Below, in pieces: positions 43,286 to 56,100 of a stretch of 64,000 bases of DNA. Below the pieces are notes generated by a model. It had not been told where the DNA came from and did not search any database. It worked only from the letters and a program-made list of their open reading frames with translations. Location of the stretch: assembly GCA_030760725.1 (NCBI GenBank), contig JASWHV010000003.1, positions 61,089,264 to 61,153,263 on the forward strand, read 5' to 3'. Both the position numbers and the translations under genes were made by a program. This DNA comes from Neostapfia colusana. Taxonomy: Eukaryota; Streptophyta; Magnoliopsida; Poales; Poaceae. Position 1 is the stretch's first letter; every line of letters starts with the position of its first letter.

Positions 43286-46200
43286 TGTAAGGGCCTCAGT
43301 TTTTGACACACATTTGCAGTGTTCATCACCACACCACACACCTCATTTGAGGAAGAATGATGAACACAAATGAAGAGCAAGTAACAATTATCAACATGCT
43401 CATTAGAGAACAAACTTACACATTGCAAAAGTGGTATTTCCCACATGTGATATAGATGGGCTGGACATATGAAAACTCCTACACTTTACTAAGGATGTCC
43501 ATGCCAAGTTTCACCCAAATTCAAAACCTTTTTTAGGTCAGTTTGGGTATAGTTAGGAAGAGGGCAGTTTGAAACCTTATTCAAATTCAAACTGTTTTTA
43601 TCCCATGAATTTAAAAGTGGAAGGCATATTCTTACTCAGCACATTTTTGTGAGCTCACACACCAATTTTCACTCCATTTGGAGTTGATCTTGACATGAGC
43701 TAAGTGGGAGAAATTCAAACTTTATTTGAATTTCAAACTGAACCTGTGCTGAAATCCATTCAAACCAAACCCCATTTGAACTTTGATCAATTCAAATGGC
43801 TCATGGGTGAATAATTTGAATTGCCAAGGGTAGTATGGGGTTCACTGTTTACAACAGTGATTAGGAGTAAATTTCAGAGGTTAAAACTGGAGGTGGGACC
43901 CACATGTCAGCCACTGCTCAGATCAAACCGACTGAGACTTTTTCACTCGGGTCGCCGAGCTGCAGCGGTGATCGCCACCGAGGCCAGCCACCGCGCCAGC
44001 AGCTGCTTGCCCACGCGCGGGCGTGAGGCGGTGCAGAGCCTTTTTAAGGCGCCTGCCCCCTCCTCGGCCGAGGCACCACCGTTCTTCCCCGCAAGAACTC
44101 AGCGCCGGCCGAAAACTTCCGCAGCTCGGACTTGATCGGAGAACGCCGATCGCAGCTCCCCCCTTCCACTCCAGAGCCCCAGCAAGGTACTAGAGACCTT
44201 CCTCCATCCTCCCCATTGCTAGAATTCGGTTGAAACCGATTGATATCGGCTGTGCCGAAAGATCAAATTCGGGACTTGGAACCGCCGCACCTCGGGCTCT
44301 CATGGACAGCCCAACCAGGGCATTGTCACGCCCAAGCCAAGGCACCCTTGGACGTGCAGGTGACCGGTGCTGCTCATCCCCGAGCCACAGCTCGAGTGGT
44401 TGCTCACCGGCGGCGAATTTCCACTTTTCCCCTTTCTGTGTGCAGAACGACCTTCGGGTACGATTCTGTTTAATTCGTGCTCTAGAAAGGATTAGAGGGC
44501 CTCAGGCCGCTCTCACACGAGCTAGACACGGTAACGCACAAGTTGCCTTCACAACTCTGGGCCGGAGAACCTCTGTGCCCGGCGTAATTTGAGGTCTACT
44601 AATGGCGGAACGAACGGGCGGCATCGGGCGCACGGTGAGGACCTATTTCGGGCCTTCCCCGAGCTGCCTCGAGCTCATGTCGACCTTCTCTAAGGTCCAC
44701 TGATGCTCCCCGACCGATTTCCCAAGTAGCTGAGGTGCTAGAGAAGTCAGCCGACATGGCCGAAGTCATTCCGAGGTGGCGGCTCGTCGCCGACCATGCT
44801 CCGGCCGTTGTCATGAGCAGCTGACCCTCGGATCCTGTGCCCCGAGTAAAAGTATGCAGGGGCGGCCAGAATCGAGAAGTTTGGAGCTGTACAGCAGCCG
44901 GCGGCGAGCTCTCCAGCGAGATCCCTCGGCGGCGGAGCGCGGGTGTCGCGAGGTTGAAGAAGGGGGTGGACCCCAGCTGTCAGCGGGAGATATTTTGAAT
45001 CGGGATCCGGCTGTGGCCGAGATCGGCTGTGCTGGCGCGCAAATACCCTATGAGCTCCGGTGTGCCAGACACCTCCGCGCTCGACACGTGTGGTACCTCC
45101 GGTGTGCCGGACACCTCCGCGCTCGACACGTGTCCCCGCGGGCCCCCGCGAGATTCAAACTTTCCCCGATTTCCAGAATTCCTTCAAACTTCAAATCCTC
45201 ATAACTTTGGCTAAAAAGCTCCAAATTGAGTGAACCAAATTTTGCTGGATTCATCTCTCTGAGTACTCTCCAGAAAATCAAGTTTCACCTCATGAAATTC
45301 CTTATTTCTCCAGAATTAATTCCTCAAAATTTAAACTGTTAGGAATATTAACTGGAAAATCCTTTGGGGGAAAATCCTGAAATTTTGCTGGGAGGTCCAC
45401 CAAAATATCCCTGAACTACCATAAAAATTTCAGATCCATTTGAGCTCATCTGATCCACCTAATGGTGTGATTAGTGAAACTGTTCCAGAGAAAATAGAAA
45501 ATGTTCAGAAACATTTTCAGAATTTTCTCTGAAATTGTTTAGCTCATATCTTTAGTTAGGGACTTCCAAATTAAGTGAGACCAAATCCATTAGAACCCTC
45601 TGAAAATCTAGTTTTCAGAAAGTCATAGTTTGTTTCATGAAAATCCTTAGAACACCCTAAAAGCCTTTAATTAAGGTCAAGGACATAATTAATTGTGGAG
45701 GGCTCAATTGAGCTTTGCTGCAACTAAAACTTGACCAAATCTCTGTTTAGGTTGTAACCAAGCCACAGTAAAAGTTTCACAGTCATTAGGTCTGTCTAGC
45801 AAGGGTTATAGACTTCACAACTTCAAAGTTAATACAAATGCATTTAAATTGATACATATGTTTCTTATATCATGTAGTCGCTAAGGTCGAGGAGGAACCC
45901 GAAGTCCTAGACTTCGTTACTCTGGAGGAACAGCTAGCCTACAACCAAGAGCAGCAAGGCAAGCTCCGGTTTGCATTAACCTTTTTACAAATTTTTATTG
46001 TTTTGAGCACATACTTGTTTCCTTTATTCTGTGCATTAGAGTCTTGTTTGGAAGCCCCACTGCATAGCCAAGAGAACCATGGGTTGGGTTTAGGATTGCA
46101 AACCCCGTTAGCTACTGCAATGCTAAGGTAGAGTAGGATTCGGTACAAGTCGAGTAGTTGGAACTACTCGCGAGAATAGGCTAGAGGCACATTGCTCGGG

Positions 46201-47366
46201 TAGAGATAGCACATGATACACATGGCAAGAAAATGGGACCGAGCGGAGAGTAAGGGCAGCAGGACTTTGGGGCCTGTGTGCTGTAGCTCCGCTTGTGTCG
46301 ATTGAGGACCGAGCCATGTGCGGGCCTGTTGAACAAGCTAGAACAGTACCGAAGACCTACCGGCTATATGGGAACCGGGAAACTGATGTAACTCGGGTAG
46401 CTGGGTATTGAGGCATTGCCCGTCGTTCAGAGGGTAGGTTGAGAGCTCGAGGTGTAAATCGGCTGGCGGCACGGAGATGCGCGTGCAGAGACCTCTTGCT
46501 CGGGACGATGGGACCGGTTCAATATTTGGCTGACGGGTGAAAGGTAGTCGCGTACGGCGTCCGTGATGGTTGTTGTAGGCAACATCGAGTACGGGCGTAC
46601 GTGACGGATTGTTCGGGTAACCCTGCAGGTGTAAATCGATTATAATCGCCGTCCCTCGCGGTCAGTGAGTACCACTTGTTCACTGTACCGTGACGTAGAA
46701 AGAACAGGCTAGTCACATGTTAAAATGTTGTTGATTGAAAGCTGGACATTGATTGTTAATGATATGCTGTAGTTTAGAGCTAACTAAAGTTCTTTTCAAC
46801 TTTGGGCAAAGTACATGAGAGAAATACGTTTCTTGTTTGATTGCGGCTCTCTCATGTGCCTTAGCGTAAGGTTCTCCACAACCTGCTGCTAAAACTTGAA
46901 AGTAAGGTTCTACTAATTAGGCGAGTCCTTGCAAATGATTTTTTCCTCATGTAACCCATTACCCTCATGTAGAAGTTCCATGTTTAGGTGAGACGGGTCA
47001 GACTTGCTGAGCATTCGTGCTCACTGCTTGTGTTTGAAGCTTTTGCAGGGTTCTATGAGGAAGGGACTCCCGAAGAGGAGACGGAACCCCAGGAGGGGAA
47101 CACCGTCGAGTGGGAGTCGTGCACGCCGCAGAGTTAGTGTGCGTGTGTGCTAGCAAGGGCACGTTCAAGGGCTGAACGTGCACTTAATGCTTAGTCTACG
47201 CCGCGAGTGTAGACTGAACTTATTTTGATGTAAACATGTTCATAACTTGTTTATGTAATAAAACTTCCGCTTCTGCTTTGTACCTTTGACGTGTGTTATA
47301 CGGTGCTGTACAACGCAGCACCCCTCAGCGTGATCCTGGCTCGACAGGACCAATGGGGTCGTGTCA
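43286..47366 (+). repeat. Gypsy C 5' LTR (4,081 bp)
   Basis: It runs from TGTAAGGGCC to GGGTCGTGTCA. A TTTTTAAGG motif at about 44040, in GC-rich DNA, is a possible TATA variant. A donor-like CAGCAAG|GTACTAG follows at 44187. AATAAA lies at 47257-47262, about 105 bp before the LTR end. Tandem GGTGTGCCGGACACCTCCGC-type units repeat at about 45060 and 45103. It also holds two short exon-like acidic segments (see separate entry). Confidence 0.95.
45878..47137 (+). other. Possible two-exon acidic peptide inside the C LTR
   Basis: Segment 1 (45878-45957) reads AKVEEEPEVLDFVTLEEQLA and on to NQEQQ; it follows a pyrimidine-rich ...ATGTAG and ends CAAG|GCAAGC, a GC-type donor. Segment 2 starts after TTTTGCAG at 47049 and reads FYEEGTPEEETEPQEGNTVE, ending at TAG 47135-47137. 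Joined, they stay in frame. The same exists in the 3' LTR with one Leu to Pro change. In LTR B the first part is open but the second begins with a stop. It could be an LTR-terminal exon pair or chance. Confidence 0.25.
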
Positions 47367-47370
47367 GCGT

Positions 47371-47388
47371 TGGTATCAGAGCTCGCTT
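47371..47388 (+). other. Gypsy C primer-binding site
   Basis: TGGTATCAGAGCTCGCTT, four bases after the LTR end, complementary to the initiator tRNA-Met 3' end for its first 12 bases. Confidence 0.9.
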
Positions 47389-48864
47389 GAGGTTTAACAC
47401 AGTACAAAGGTCTTCTTTTTCAAAAATCCAGTGAGGAACGAGTTAGTAGTCCGTATAAGGATGTTATTAGCATATAGAAAGTGGCATATTAACCTATTTG
47501 TTATGTCGGAAAATCGTGCATCTCGGGACGTTCATGTCTTGGGGGGTGCACGTAAGCGCTGTCCACCAGTGCGCACAAGCTGAAGGGTGGAGCCCCACGG
47601 GTGGCAGGTAACCCGACCCGCTTTAGTATCCTCTACGACTCTTCATGTCGTTTGGGGTATTCGAGCAACGTCTGTCCCTAGCGTGCGTGGTGCAACATGG
47701 GAGACCCCGTCACGTGGTCTGAAACGTGAACACGTAACTCAAGGCGTGTTTGGCTTGAGAACATCCGGGCGAGTGATGACGGCCGGATGTACGAACTGTA
47801 TGGATGCCGAGCTCGGTGTGCAGCCGAGTCTGATGATTGTTTGAGTTTCTGCAGGAAGCCTGACCACGAAACGGTAGACGTGTAGCATCCGTGTGCGAGT
47901 GACGTTTAGTGCCACTGAAGTAACGAAGCCGGCTAAGTCCGGTATAGGTTTCCTTTGTGAGGACGTAGTACCGACATAATTTGGTGACGCATCGACGTCA
48001 CACCCCACTAAATGAACAACTTTATTGTAAAATTTGAAAGTTTTGATCCAAAGTAGTAAAACTTGATGTAACTCCTTCCCTTGAACAGGATATTCAAAGT
48101 TAACAAGTTTTCAACTTATAGGATGTTAAGGACAGAGCACTCTATTTTCAGCTGAATCAAGGCTGGAGTTAATCAGAGGTTAGAGGTGGAGTTCTTTCGA
48201 GGTTGGGGTCGTATGATACATTTCTGGAAAGCGTTGGAAGATCTTTACAACTCTTCTGTTGAGGTCCAGAGGTGTTTCATCCCTTAACCACTCGAAAAAT
48301 GCAGTAGAGTTGAAACTGTCCAAAAAACAGGACAGAGCAAAGACTCTCTGTAAACTCTCTGTAAATTAAGCATAACTTCCGGCTTAAAAATCCAAAAATA
48401 GGAAATGAGGTACTTCTGGAAAGCTTATGAGATGGGTTACGACTTTGTAACAGAAAGTTTTGTCCGATTGGGAACAGAATTAACTGGGATTCTTGGATCA
48501 ATTCAGTACCTAAAGCAGGGAGGTGCTGTCCAATTGATTCCAGAAATTCTGTTAACTTTGACATCTCATAACTTTTGAACCAGAACAGATCTTAGGCCAA
48601 GCAAATACTTTCGGGAAAGCTATTGAAGTTAACTTTAACTTTGATGTTGGGCTCCAGAATTAGTTTTGCCTTTAACATGGCCTAAATCAGGTTGATATGG
48701 AAACTGGTCAAGGCTGTCATGGGAACAGCAGATCAACAGTCAAATTTGTTTAAAATTTGAACTATGTTTCCAAGTTTTATGGGTTCAATGACATGTCTTA
48801 TGCTATAGCCCAGAAGTTTACTGTTAAAATAAATATTTGACATTTCTCAAATATATTTTTACAG
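47389..48864 (+). other. Gypsy C leader
   Basis: A 1.48-kb leader with no supported gene. It ends AAATATATTTTTACAG directly before ATG at 48865, an acceptor-like site. Packaging and dimerisation signals would be expected here but cannot be recognised by eye. Confidence 0.6.
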
Positions 48865-49103
48865 ATGACAGCAGATAAACAGTTGGAGAACGGGTGGGTG
48901 GCTTCCCACTGTTCTGACCGTAGCGGCTACCCGGAAGCATTGTGGCAAATGCTCCAATATTTCGGGTACAACCAGATGCCGCAATACTTCGCCAAGGAAG
49001 AGGGCGAAGAGGGGAACAAGACATGGACGATCCATGTCGAGGTTCCTGCAGGACCTACTCCACCCGGTTGGGTGCCATTCACCGTCACGGTGAGAGGAAG
49101 ACG
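48865..49103 (+). pseudogene. ORF0-like N-terminal fragment of gypsy C
   Basis: It starts MTADKQLENGWVASHCSDRS. The part PEALWQMLQYFGYNQMPQY...TWTIHVEVP has the same layout as residues about 55-105 of the A' ORF0 (LRHLLRCAGYTGK...WKSQVRIYYEN): a short helix, then an E-rich turn, then a W-x-x-x-V strand. It has no H3-like tail. After VPFTVTVRG the sequence changes at about 49104 into the second half of gag in another frame, so a deletion has removed the rest of ORF0 and the first half of gag. The frame then closes at 49251. Confidence 0.55.
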
Positions 49104-52100
49104 CAGGAGTTCCTACACCTGCAACAAGGGAGCCGAAACGCGCTGGAATACTCCAGAGCGTTCAACGATCTCGCGCTCTACGCGTCGTATCACGCGGATA
49201 CAGACGAGAAGCGGCGAGACCATTTTTACCAGGGGCTTAACCCACTCCTGAAGGACAAGTTGGCGATGTTCAATCGCGGCAGCCTCAACGACATCATTGA
49301 TGCTGTGATTGTTCAGGAGGACACCGGCAAGGAGTTGGCGGCGGCAGAGCGAAAGCGAAGCGCGCCGCAGAGCAGCGGAGAAGGAGGCGGTCCTTCTCAG
49401 AAGTTTCGGATGGTGAATCGCCCACCATCAGGTCCACGCTGGCAGCCACCACAGCGGTCGATGCCGTTCCGCAGTCGGCCGTATTCTTCGCCGGCATTCC
49501 GGCCGGCACTGCCTGTACCACCGCAACAACAACAGCAGCAGCGGGCGATGCCGCGTGCGTTTGCACCTCAGCAACGCATGCCGGGCTTTCATCCACCGAG
49601 TACTCCACCATCAGCGGCCACATGTTACAAGTGTGGTCGTCCAGGACACTTCGCGAGCAGTTGCCCGGAGAGGCAAGGCGGCGGAGTGGCACCACAGTTT
49701 CCGGGGAGGAATCAACCCCGGAACCCTACTAATGCGCGGCGGGCAAACCCTAGGCCCGGCACTGTCCACCAACTTGCCATTGAGGACGTGCCGGAGGGTG
49801 AGCCAATCCTTGCGGGTATGTTCCAACTCCACCAGCATCCCGCTATAGTACTGTTTGATTCAGGCGCCACGCATAATTTTATTAGCCAAGCTTTCATTGC
49901 TAAACACAGTTTGCCAATACTACCCACCGATAGTCCATATTTAATTTGTTCACCGGGTGGGAAGATTTCAGCAAGCGTAATGGTCTCCAAAGCACCATTA
50001 TGCTTAGTGGGTAGAGTGTACCCCACGTCTCTCATTATCTTAGAGGGACAGAAGGTCGATGTCATCCTAGGGATGTCGTGGTTAACCCGCCATGGCGCTG
50101 TTTTAGACACCGTCCTTCGAGTCGTGCACTTAAACTCAGAGGTGCACGGTTCTCACTCATTATTTCTGGACAGTCCAGAAATAAAACTTCCAAGTGTCTA
50201 TCAAGCCACGACCATCAGATTGGAAGATATTCCGGTGGTCCGAGAGTTCCCTGATGTATTCCCGGACGATTTGCCGGGGATGCCACCCGATAGAGAGGTG
50301 GAGTTCAAGATTGAACTCGCACCGGGAACCATGCCAATATCCCGAAGGCCGTACAAGATGGCGCCCAAGGAGTTGGCTGAACTGAAGACTCAGCTCACGG
50401 ACCTTCTGGGGAAGGGTTTTATTAGGCCGAGCTCCTCCCCATGGGGCTGTTCGGCATTATTTGTCAAGAAGAAGGATGAGACGTTACGGCTTTGCGTGGA
50501 CTACCGTCCATTAAATGCCGTAACCATCAAGAACAAGTACCCATTGTCACGGATCGACATGTTGTTTGATCAGTTGGTCGAAGCAAAGATCTTTTCCAAG
50601 ATGGATTTAAGATCCGGGTACTATCAGATTAAGATAAGGGCTGAGGACATTCCGAAGACGGCTTTCTCGACGAGGTACGGACTTTATGAGTACCTGGTCA
50701 TGTCCTTCGGCCTCACCAATGCTCCAGCTCACTTCATGTACTTAATGAACTCGGTGTTCATGCCGGAGCTGGACAAGTTTGTCGTGGTCTTCATCGACGA
50801 CATCCTGGTATATTCCAAGTCGGAGGAAGATCACAAGAAACATCTGCGTATAGTCTTGCAACGGCTGCGGGATCACAAATTATACGCAAAATTCGGCAAA
50901 TGCGAGTTTTGGATATCGCAAGTGCCTTTCCTCGGGCATATCATCTCAGCGGAGGGTATCGCTGTGGACCCGAGCAAGATCACGCAAGTGCTGAATTGGA
51001 AATCCCCGAGAACTGTTCATGTGGTACGGAGTTTCCTCGGACTCGCGGGATATTATCGGAGGTTCATTCCGAACTTCTCGAAGATTGCCAAGCCAATGAC
51101 GGAGCTGCTGAAGAAGGCTACCAAATATGTTTGGAGTCCAGCATGTGAAACAGCATTCAAGGCTTTAATCAAGCACCTGACATCAGCACCGGTTCTGGCG
51201 CAGCCAGACACAACAAAACCGTTCGATGTGTACTGCGATGCATCCGGCATTGGGCTCGGATGTGTGCTGATGCAAGACCTAAGAGTGGTCGTGTATGGAT
51301 CACGGCAGCTTAGAAACCATGAGCAAAATTATCCAACTCACGACTTGGAGCTCGCTGCCGTGGTACTTGCACTAAAAATGTGGAGGCACTACCTACTCGG
51401 TAACCTCGTACATTTATATACCGACCACAAAAGCCTCAAGTACATATTCACTCAGAAGGAGCTGAACATGAGGCAACGAAGATGGTTAGAACTGATAAAG
51501 GATTACGAGATAGAGATCCATTATCATCCGGGCAAGGCAAACGTAGTGGCAGATGTGCTGAGCCGCAAGTCACACGTCAATAATCTGACCATCACACCGT
51601 TGGAAGAGAACGAACCACCACTACATGTGATTCCACACGGAGCTCTCTACAACCTAGCTTTGATCCCCACCATCCATGAAGAGATAGCGGCAGCCCAAAA
51701 GAATGACAAGGGCATGTCACATTTACGGAGACGTGTAGACAGTGGGGAGTTGAAATGTTTCCGGAAGGGCGGAGACGGCGTCCTATGGTTCAAGGACCGG
51801 ATCATCGTACCCCGAAACCCGGAGTTACGGAAGAAAATCTTTGATGAGGCTCACTTATCAAAGTTTTCTATTCACCCCGGCAGCAACAAAATGTATCAAG
51901 AACTCAGAAGCAAGTTTTGGTGGACACGGATGAAGCGTGAGACTGCAAAATACGTGTCCGAGTGTGATACATGTCGAAGGGTGATGGCAGATCATATGCG
52001 GAAACCGGGACTGCTGCAACCACTGGGCATTCCTGCCTGGAAGTGGGAGGACGTGAGCATGGATTTCATCGTCGGTTTACCCACCACCTTACAGAAACAT

Positions 52101-52637
52101 GATTCGGTGTGGGTGATCGTCGATCGGCTCACCAAAGTTGCCCATTTCATCCCGGTCAACACCAGCTACAACGCCAAGAAGTATGCTGAACTGTACATCT
52201 CACGGATCCTATGCTTGTACGGCGTACCCCGTACTATCATATCGGATCGGGGCACCTTATTTGTGTCCCGTTTTTGGGAGCAGCTGCACACTGCCTTGGG
52301 GACGAAGCTGATCCGTAGTTCAGCCTACCACCCGCAGACGGATGGGCAAACCGAGCGGGTAAATCAGATTCTAGAAGACATGTTGCGAGCTTGCGCTATC
52401 GACCACGGCAAGAATTGGGATGATCACTTGCCGTTAGCCGAGTTCTCGTACAACAATGGGTACCAAGCCAGCATCAAGATGGCGCCCTACGAGGCGCTAT
52501 ACGGAAGAAAATGCCGCACACCATTGAACTGGCGTGAGTCTGGCGAAAGGGTTACCTTCGGGATTGACCTTGTCAACAACGCGGAAGAAAAGATTCGACT
52601 GATTCAAGCGAACCTAAAAGCCGCTCAATCCCGATAG
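49104..52637 (+). pseudogene. Gypsy C Gag remnant and Pol (protease, RT, RNase H, integrase core)
   Basis: The frame is open to 52637 and begins inside Gag (KTQEFLHLQQGSRNALEYS). In order: CCHC CYKCGRPGHFASSC (about 49625), protease LFDSGATHNFIS (about 49855), RT CVDYRPLNAVTIKNKYPL (about 50500) and FVVVFIDDILVYSK (about 50780), RNase H PFDVYCDASGIGLGCVL (about 51220) and YTDHKSLKYIF (about 51420), integrase HHCC with CDTC (about 51850-51975), MDFIVGLP (52058), SDRGT (about 52242) and QTDGQTE (about 52335) with DD35E spacing. All catalytic residues are present. There is no ATG for this frame because the gag N-terminus is deleted. It ends at a TAG (52635-52637) where related elements have CAG. 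Confidence 0.9.
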
Positions 52638-53111
52638 AAACAGTATGCGGACCGGAGAAGGCGCCCATTACAATTCGAAGTTGGAGATCACGTATATCTA
52701 CGGGTGTCTCCAATGAAGGGCGTAAACAGATTTGGGGTGAGAGGAAAGTTGGCACCCCGATTCATCGGTCCATTCCAGATTACCGAAAGATGTGGATCGG
52801 TGGCATACCGGTTGAAATTACCAGAAGCACTTTCCGGTGTGCACGACGTCTTTCACATTTCCCAGCTGAGGAAGTGTCTCAAGCTATCAACTACCGTTCA
52901 GCTGGAAGACATTGAAGAACTGCAACCGGATCTCACCTATCGGGAGGAACCGGTGCAGATTATTGATGAAAAGGCCCGAACCACACGCAACCGTACGTTG
53001 TGGTTCTACAAGGTTCTATGGAGTAATCACTCCATGGACGAAGCGACATGGGAGAGCGAAGAATTCCTTCGCACTAACTACCCCGACTTTTTCACGTCGC
53101 ATATCCGGTAA
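52638..53111 (+). pseudogene. Gypsy C integrase C-terminus and chromodomain (after in-frame TAG)
   Basis: Same frame as the upstream pol. It reads YADRRRRPLQFEVGDHVYL, then a GPF module (KLAPRFIGPFQITERCGSVA, about 52745-52805), then HDVFHISQLRKCLK, then a chromodomain (TLWFYKVLWSNHSMDEATWE, about 52995-53055). The Trp of the aromatic cage is present, but the position of the third cage residue is His and I see no first cage aromatic, as in group II chromodomains. Stop at 53111. Confidence 0.85.
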
Positions 53112-53145
53112 TTTTCCACCGTCCTCTCTCTCATTTTCACCTTAT

Positions 53146-53180
53146 AATCTCGGGACGAGATTCTTTTAAGGGGGGAGGAA
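53146..53180 (+). other. Gypsy C hairpin and polypurine tract
   Basis: AATCTCG-GGA-CGAGATT (53146-53162) then CTTTTAAGGGGGGAGGAA to the LTR start at 53181. Confidence 0.85.
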
Positions 53181-56100
53181 TGTAAGGGCCTCAGTTTTTG
53201 ACACACATTTGCAGTGTTCATCACCACACCACACACCTCATTTGAGGAAGAATGATGAACACAAATGAAGAGCAAGTAACAATTATCAACATGCTCATTA
53301 GAGAACAAACTTACACATTGCAAAAGTGGTATTTTCCACATGTGATATAGATGGGCTGGACATATGAAAACTCCTACACTTTACTAAGGATGTCCATGCC
53401 AAGTTTCACCCAAATTCAAAACCTTTTTGAGGTCAGTTTGGGTATAGTTAGGAAGAGGGCAGTTTGAAACCTTATTCAAATTCAAACTGTTTTTATCCCA
53501 TGAATTTAAAAGTGGAAGGCATATTCTTACTCAGCACATTTTTGTGAGCTCACACACCAATTTTCACTCCATTTGGAGTTGATCTTGACATGAGCTAAGT
53601 GGGAGAAATTCAAACTTTATTTGAATTTCAAACTGAACCTGTGCTGAAATCCATTCAAACCAAACCCCATTTGAACTTTGATCAATTCAAATGGCTCATG
53701 GGTGAATAATTTGAATTGCCAAGGGTAGTATGGGGTTCACTGTTTACAACAGTGATTAGGAGTAAATTTCAGAGGTTAAAACTGGAGGTGGGACCCACAT
53801 GTCAGCCACTGCTCAGATCAAACCGACTGAGACTTTTTCACTCGGGTCGCCGAGCCGCAGCGGTGATCGCCACCGAGGCCAGCCACCGCGCCAGCAGCTG
53901 CTTGCCCACGCGCGGGCGTGAGGCGGTGCAGAGCCTTTTTAAGGCGCCTGCCCCCTCCTCGGCCGAGGCACCACCGTTCTTCCCTGCAAGAACTCAGCGC
54001 CGGCCGAAAACTTCCGCAGCTCGGACTTGATCGGAGAACGCCGATCGCAGCTCCCTCCTTCCACTCCAGAGCCCCAGCAAGGTACTAGAGACCTTCCTCC
54101 ATCCTCCCCATTGCTAGAATTCGGTTGAAACCGATTGATATCGGCTGTGCCGAAAGATCAAATTCGGGACTTGGAACCGCCGCACCTCGGGCTCTCATGG
54201 ACAGCCCAACCAGGGCGTTGTCACGCCCGAGCCAAGGCACCCTTGGACGCGCAGGTGACTGGTGCTGCTCATCCCCGAGCCACAGCTCGAGTGGTTGCTC
54301 ACCGGCGGCGAATTTCCACTTTTCCCCTTTCTGTGTGCAGAACGACCTTCGGGTACGATTCTGTTTAATTCGTGCTCTAGAAAGGATTAGAGGGCCTCAG
54401 GCCGCTCTCACACGAGCTAGACACGGTAATGCATAAGTTGCCTTCACAACTTTGGGCCGGAGAACCTCTGTGCCCGGCGTAATTTGAGGTCTACTAATGG
54501 CGGAACGAACGGGCGGCATCGGGCGCACGGTGAGGACCTATTTCGGGCCTTCCCCGAGCTGCCTCGAGCTCATGTCGACCTTCTCTAAGGTCCACTGATG
54601 CTCCCCGACCGATTTCCCAAGTAGTTGAGGTGCTAGAGAAGTCAGCCGACATGGCCGAAGTCATTCCGAGGTGGCGGCTCGTCGCCGACCATGCTCCGGC
54701 CGTTGTCATGAGCAGCTGACCCTCGGATCCTGTGCCCCGAGTAAAAGTATGCAGGGGCGGCCAGAATCGAGAAGTTTGGAGCTGTACAGCAGCCGGCGGC
54801 GAGCTCTCCGGCAAGATCCCTCGGCGGCGGAGCGCGGGTGTCGCGAGGTTGAAGAAGGGGGTGGACCCCAGCTGTCAGCGGGAGATATTTCGAATCGGGA
54901 TCCGGCTGTGGCCGAGATCGGCTGTGCTGGCGCGCAAATACCCTATGAGCTCCGGTGTGCCGGACATCTCCGCGCTCGACACGTGTGGTACCTCCGGTGT
55001 GCCGGACACCTCCGCGCTCGACACGTGTCCCCGCGGGCCCCCGCGAGATTCAAACTTTCCCCGATTTCCAGAATTCCTTCAAACTTCAAATCCTCATAAC
55101 TTTGGCTAAAAAGATCCAAATTGAGTGAACCAAATTTTGCTGGATTCAGCTCTCTGAGTACTTTCCAGAAAATTAAGTTTCACCTCATGAAATTCCCTAT
55201 TTCTCCAGAATTAATTCCTCAAAGTTTAAACTGTTAGGAATTTTAACTGGAGAATCCTTTGGAGGAAAATCCTGAAATTTTGCTGAGATGTTCACCAAAA
55301 TATCCTTGAACTACCATAAAAATTTCAGATCCATTTGAGCTCATTTAATCCACCTAATGGTGTGATTAGTGAAACTGTTCCAGAGAAAATAGAAAATGTT
55401 CAGAAACATTTTCAGAATTTTCTCTGAAATTGTTTAGCTCATATCTTTAGTTAGGGACTTCCAAATTAAGTGAGACAAAATCCATTAGAACCCTCTGAAA
55501 ATCTAGTTTTCAGAAAGTCATAGTTTGTTTCATGAAAATCCTTAGAACACCCTAAAAGCCTTTAATTAAGGTCAAGGACATAATTAATTGTGGAGGGCTC
55601 AATTGAGCTTTGCTGCAACTAAAACTTGACCAAATCTCTGTTTAGGTTGTAACCAAGCCACAGTAAAAGTTTCACAGTCATTAGGTCTGTCTAGCAAGGG
55701 TTATAGACTTCACAACTTCAAAGTTAATACAAATGCATTTAAATTGATACATATGTTTCTTATATCATGTAGTCGCTAAGGTCGAGGAGGAACCCGAAGT
55801 CCTAGACTTCGTTACTCCGGAGGAACAGCTAGCCTACAACCAAGAGCAGCAAGGCAAGCTCCGGTTTGCATTAACCTTTTTACAAATTTTTATTGTTTTG
55901 AGCACATACTTGTTTCCTTTATTCTGTGCATTAGAGTCTTGTTTGGAAGCCCCACTGCATAGCCAAGAGAACCATGGGTTGGGTTTAGGATTGCAAACCC
56001 CGTTAGCTACTGCAATGCTAAGGTAGAGTAGGATTCGGTACAAGTCGAGTAGTTGGAACTACTCGCGAGAATAGGCTAGAGGCACATTGCTCGGGTAGAG

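Noticed and set aside
43821..45204. Frames of 100-142 codons in both C LTRs (also 53716-55109)
   Set aside because: Identical in both LTRs by duplication, GC-rich and without domains. Only the 45878-47137 pair has splice-like borders, and it is listed with low confidence.
47371..47388. tRNA gene suggested by the TGGTATCAGAGC sequence
   Set aside because: It is only the PBS complement of a tRNA 3' end; no cloverleaf is present. The same applies at 5190, 21915 and 38185.
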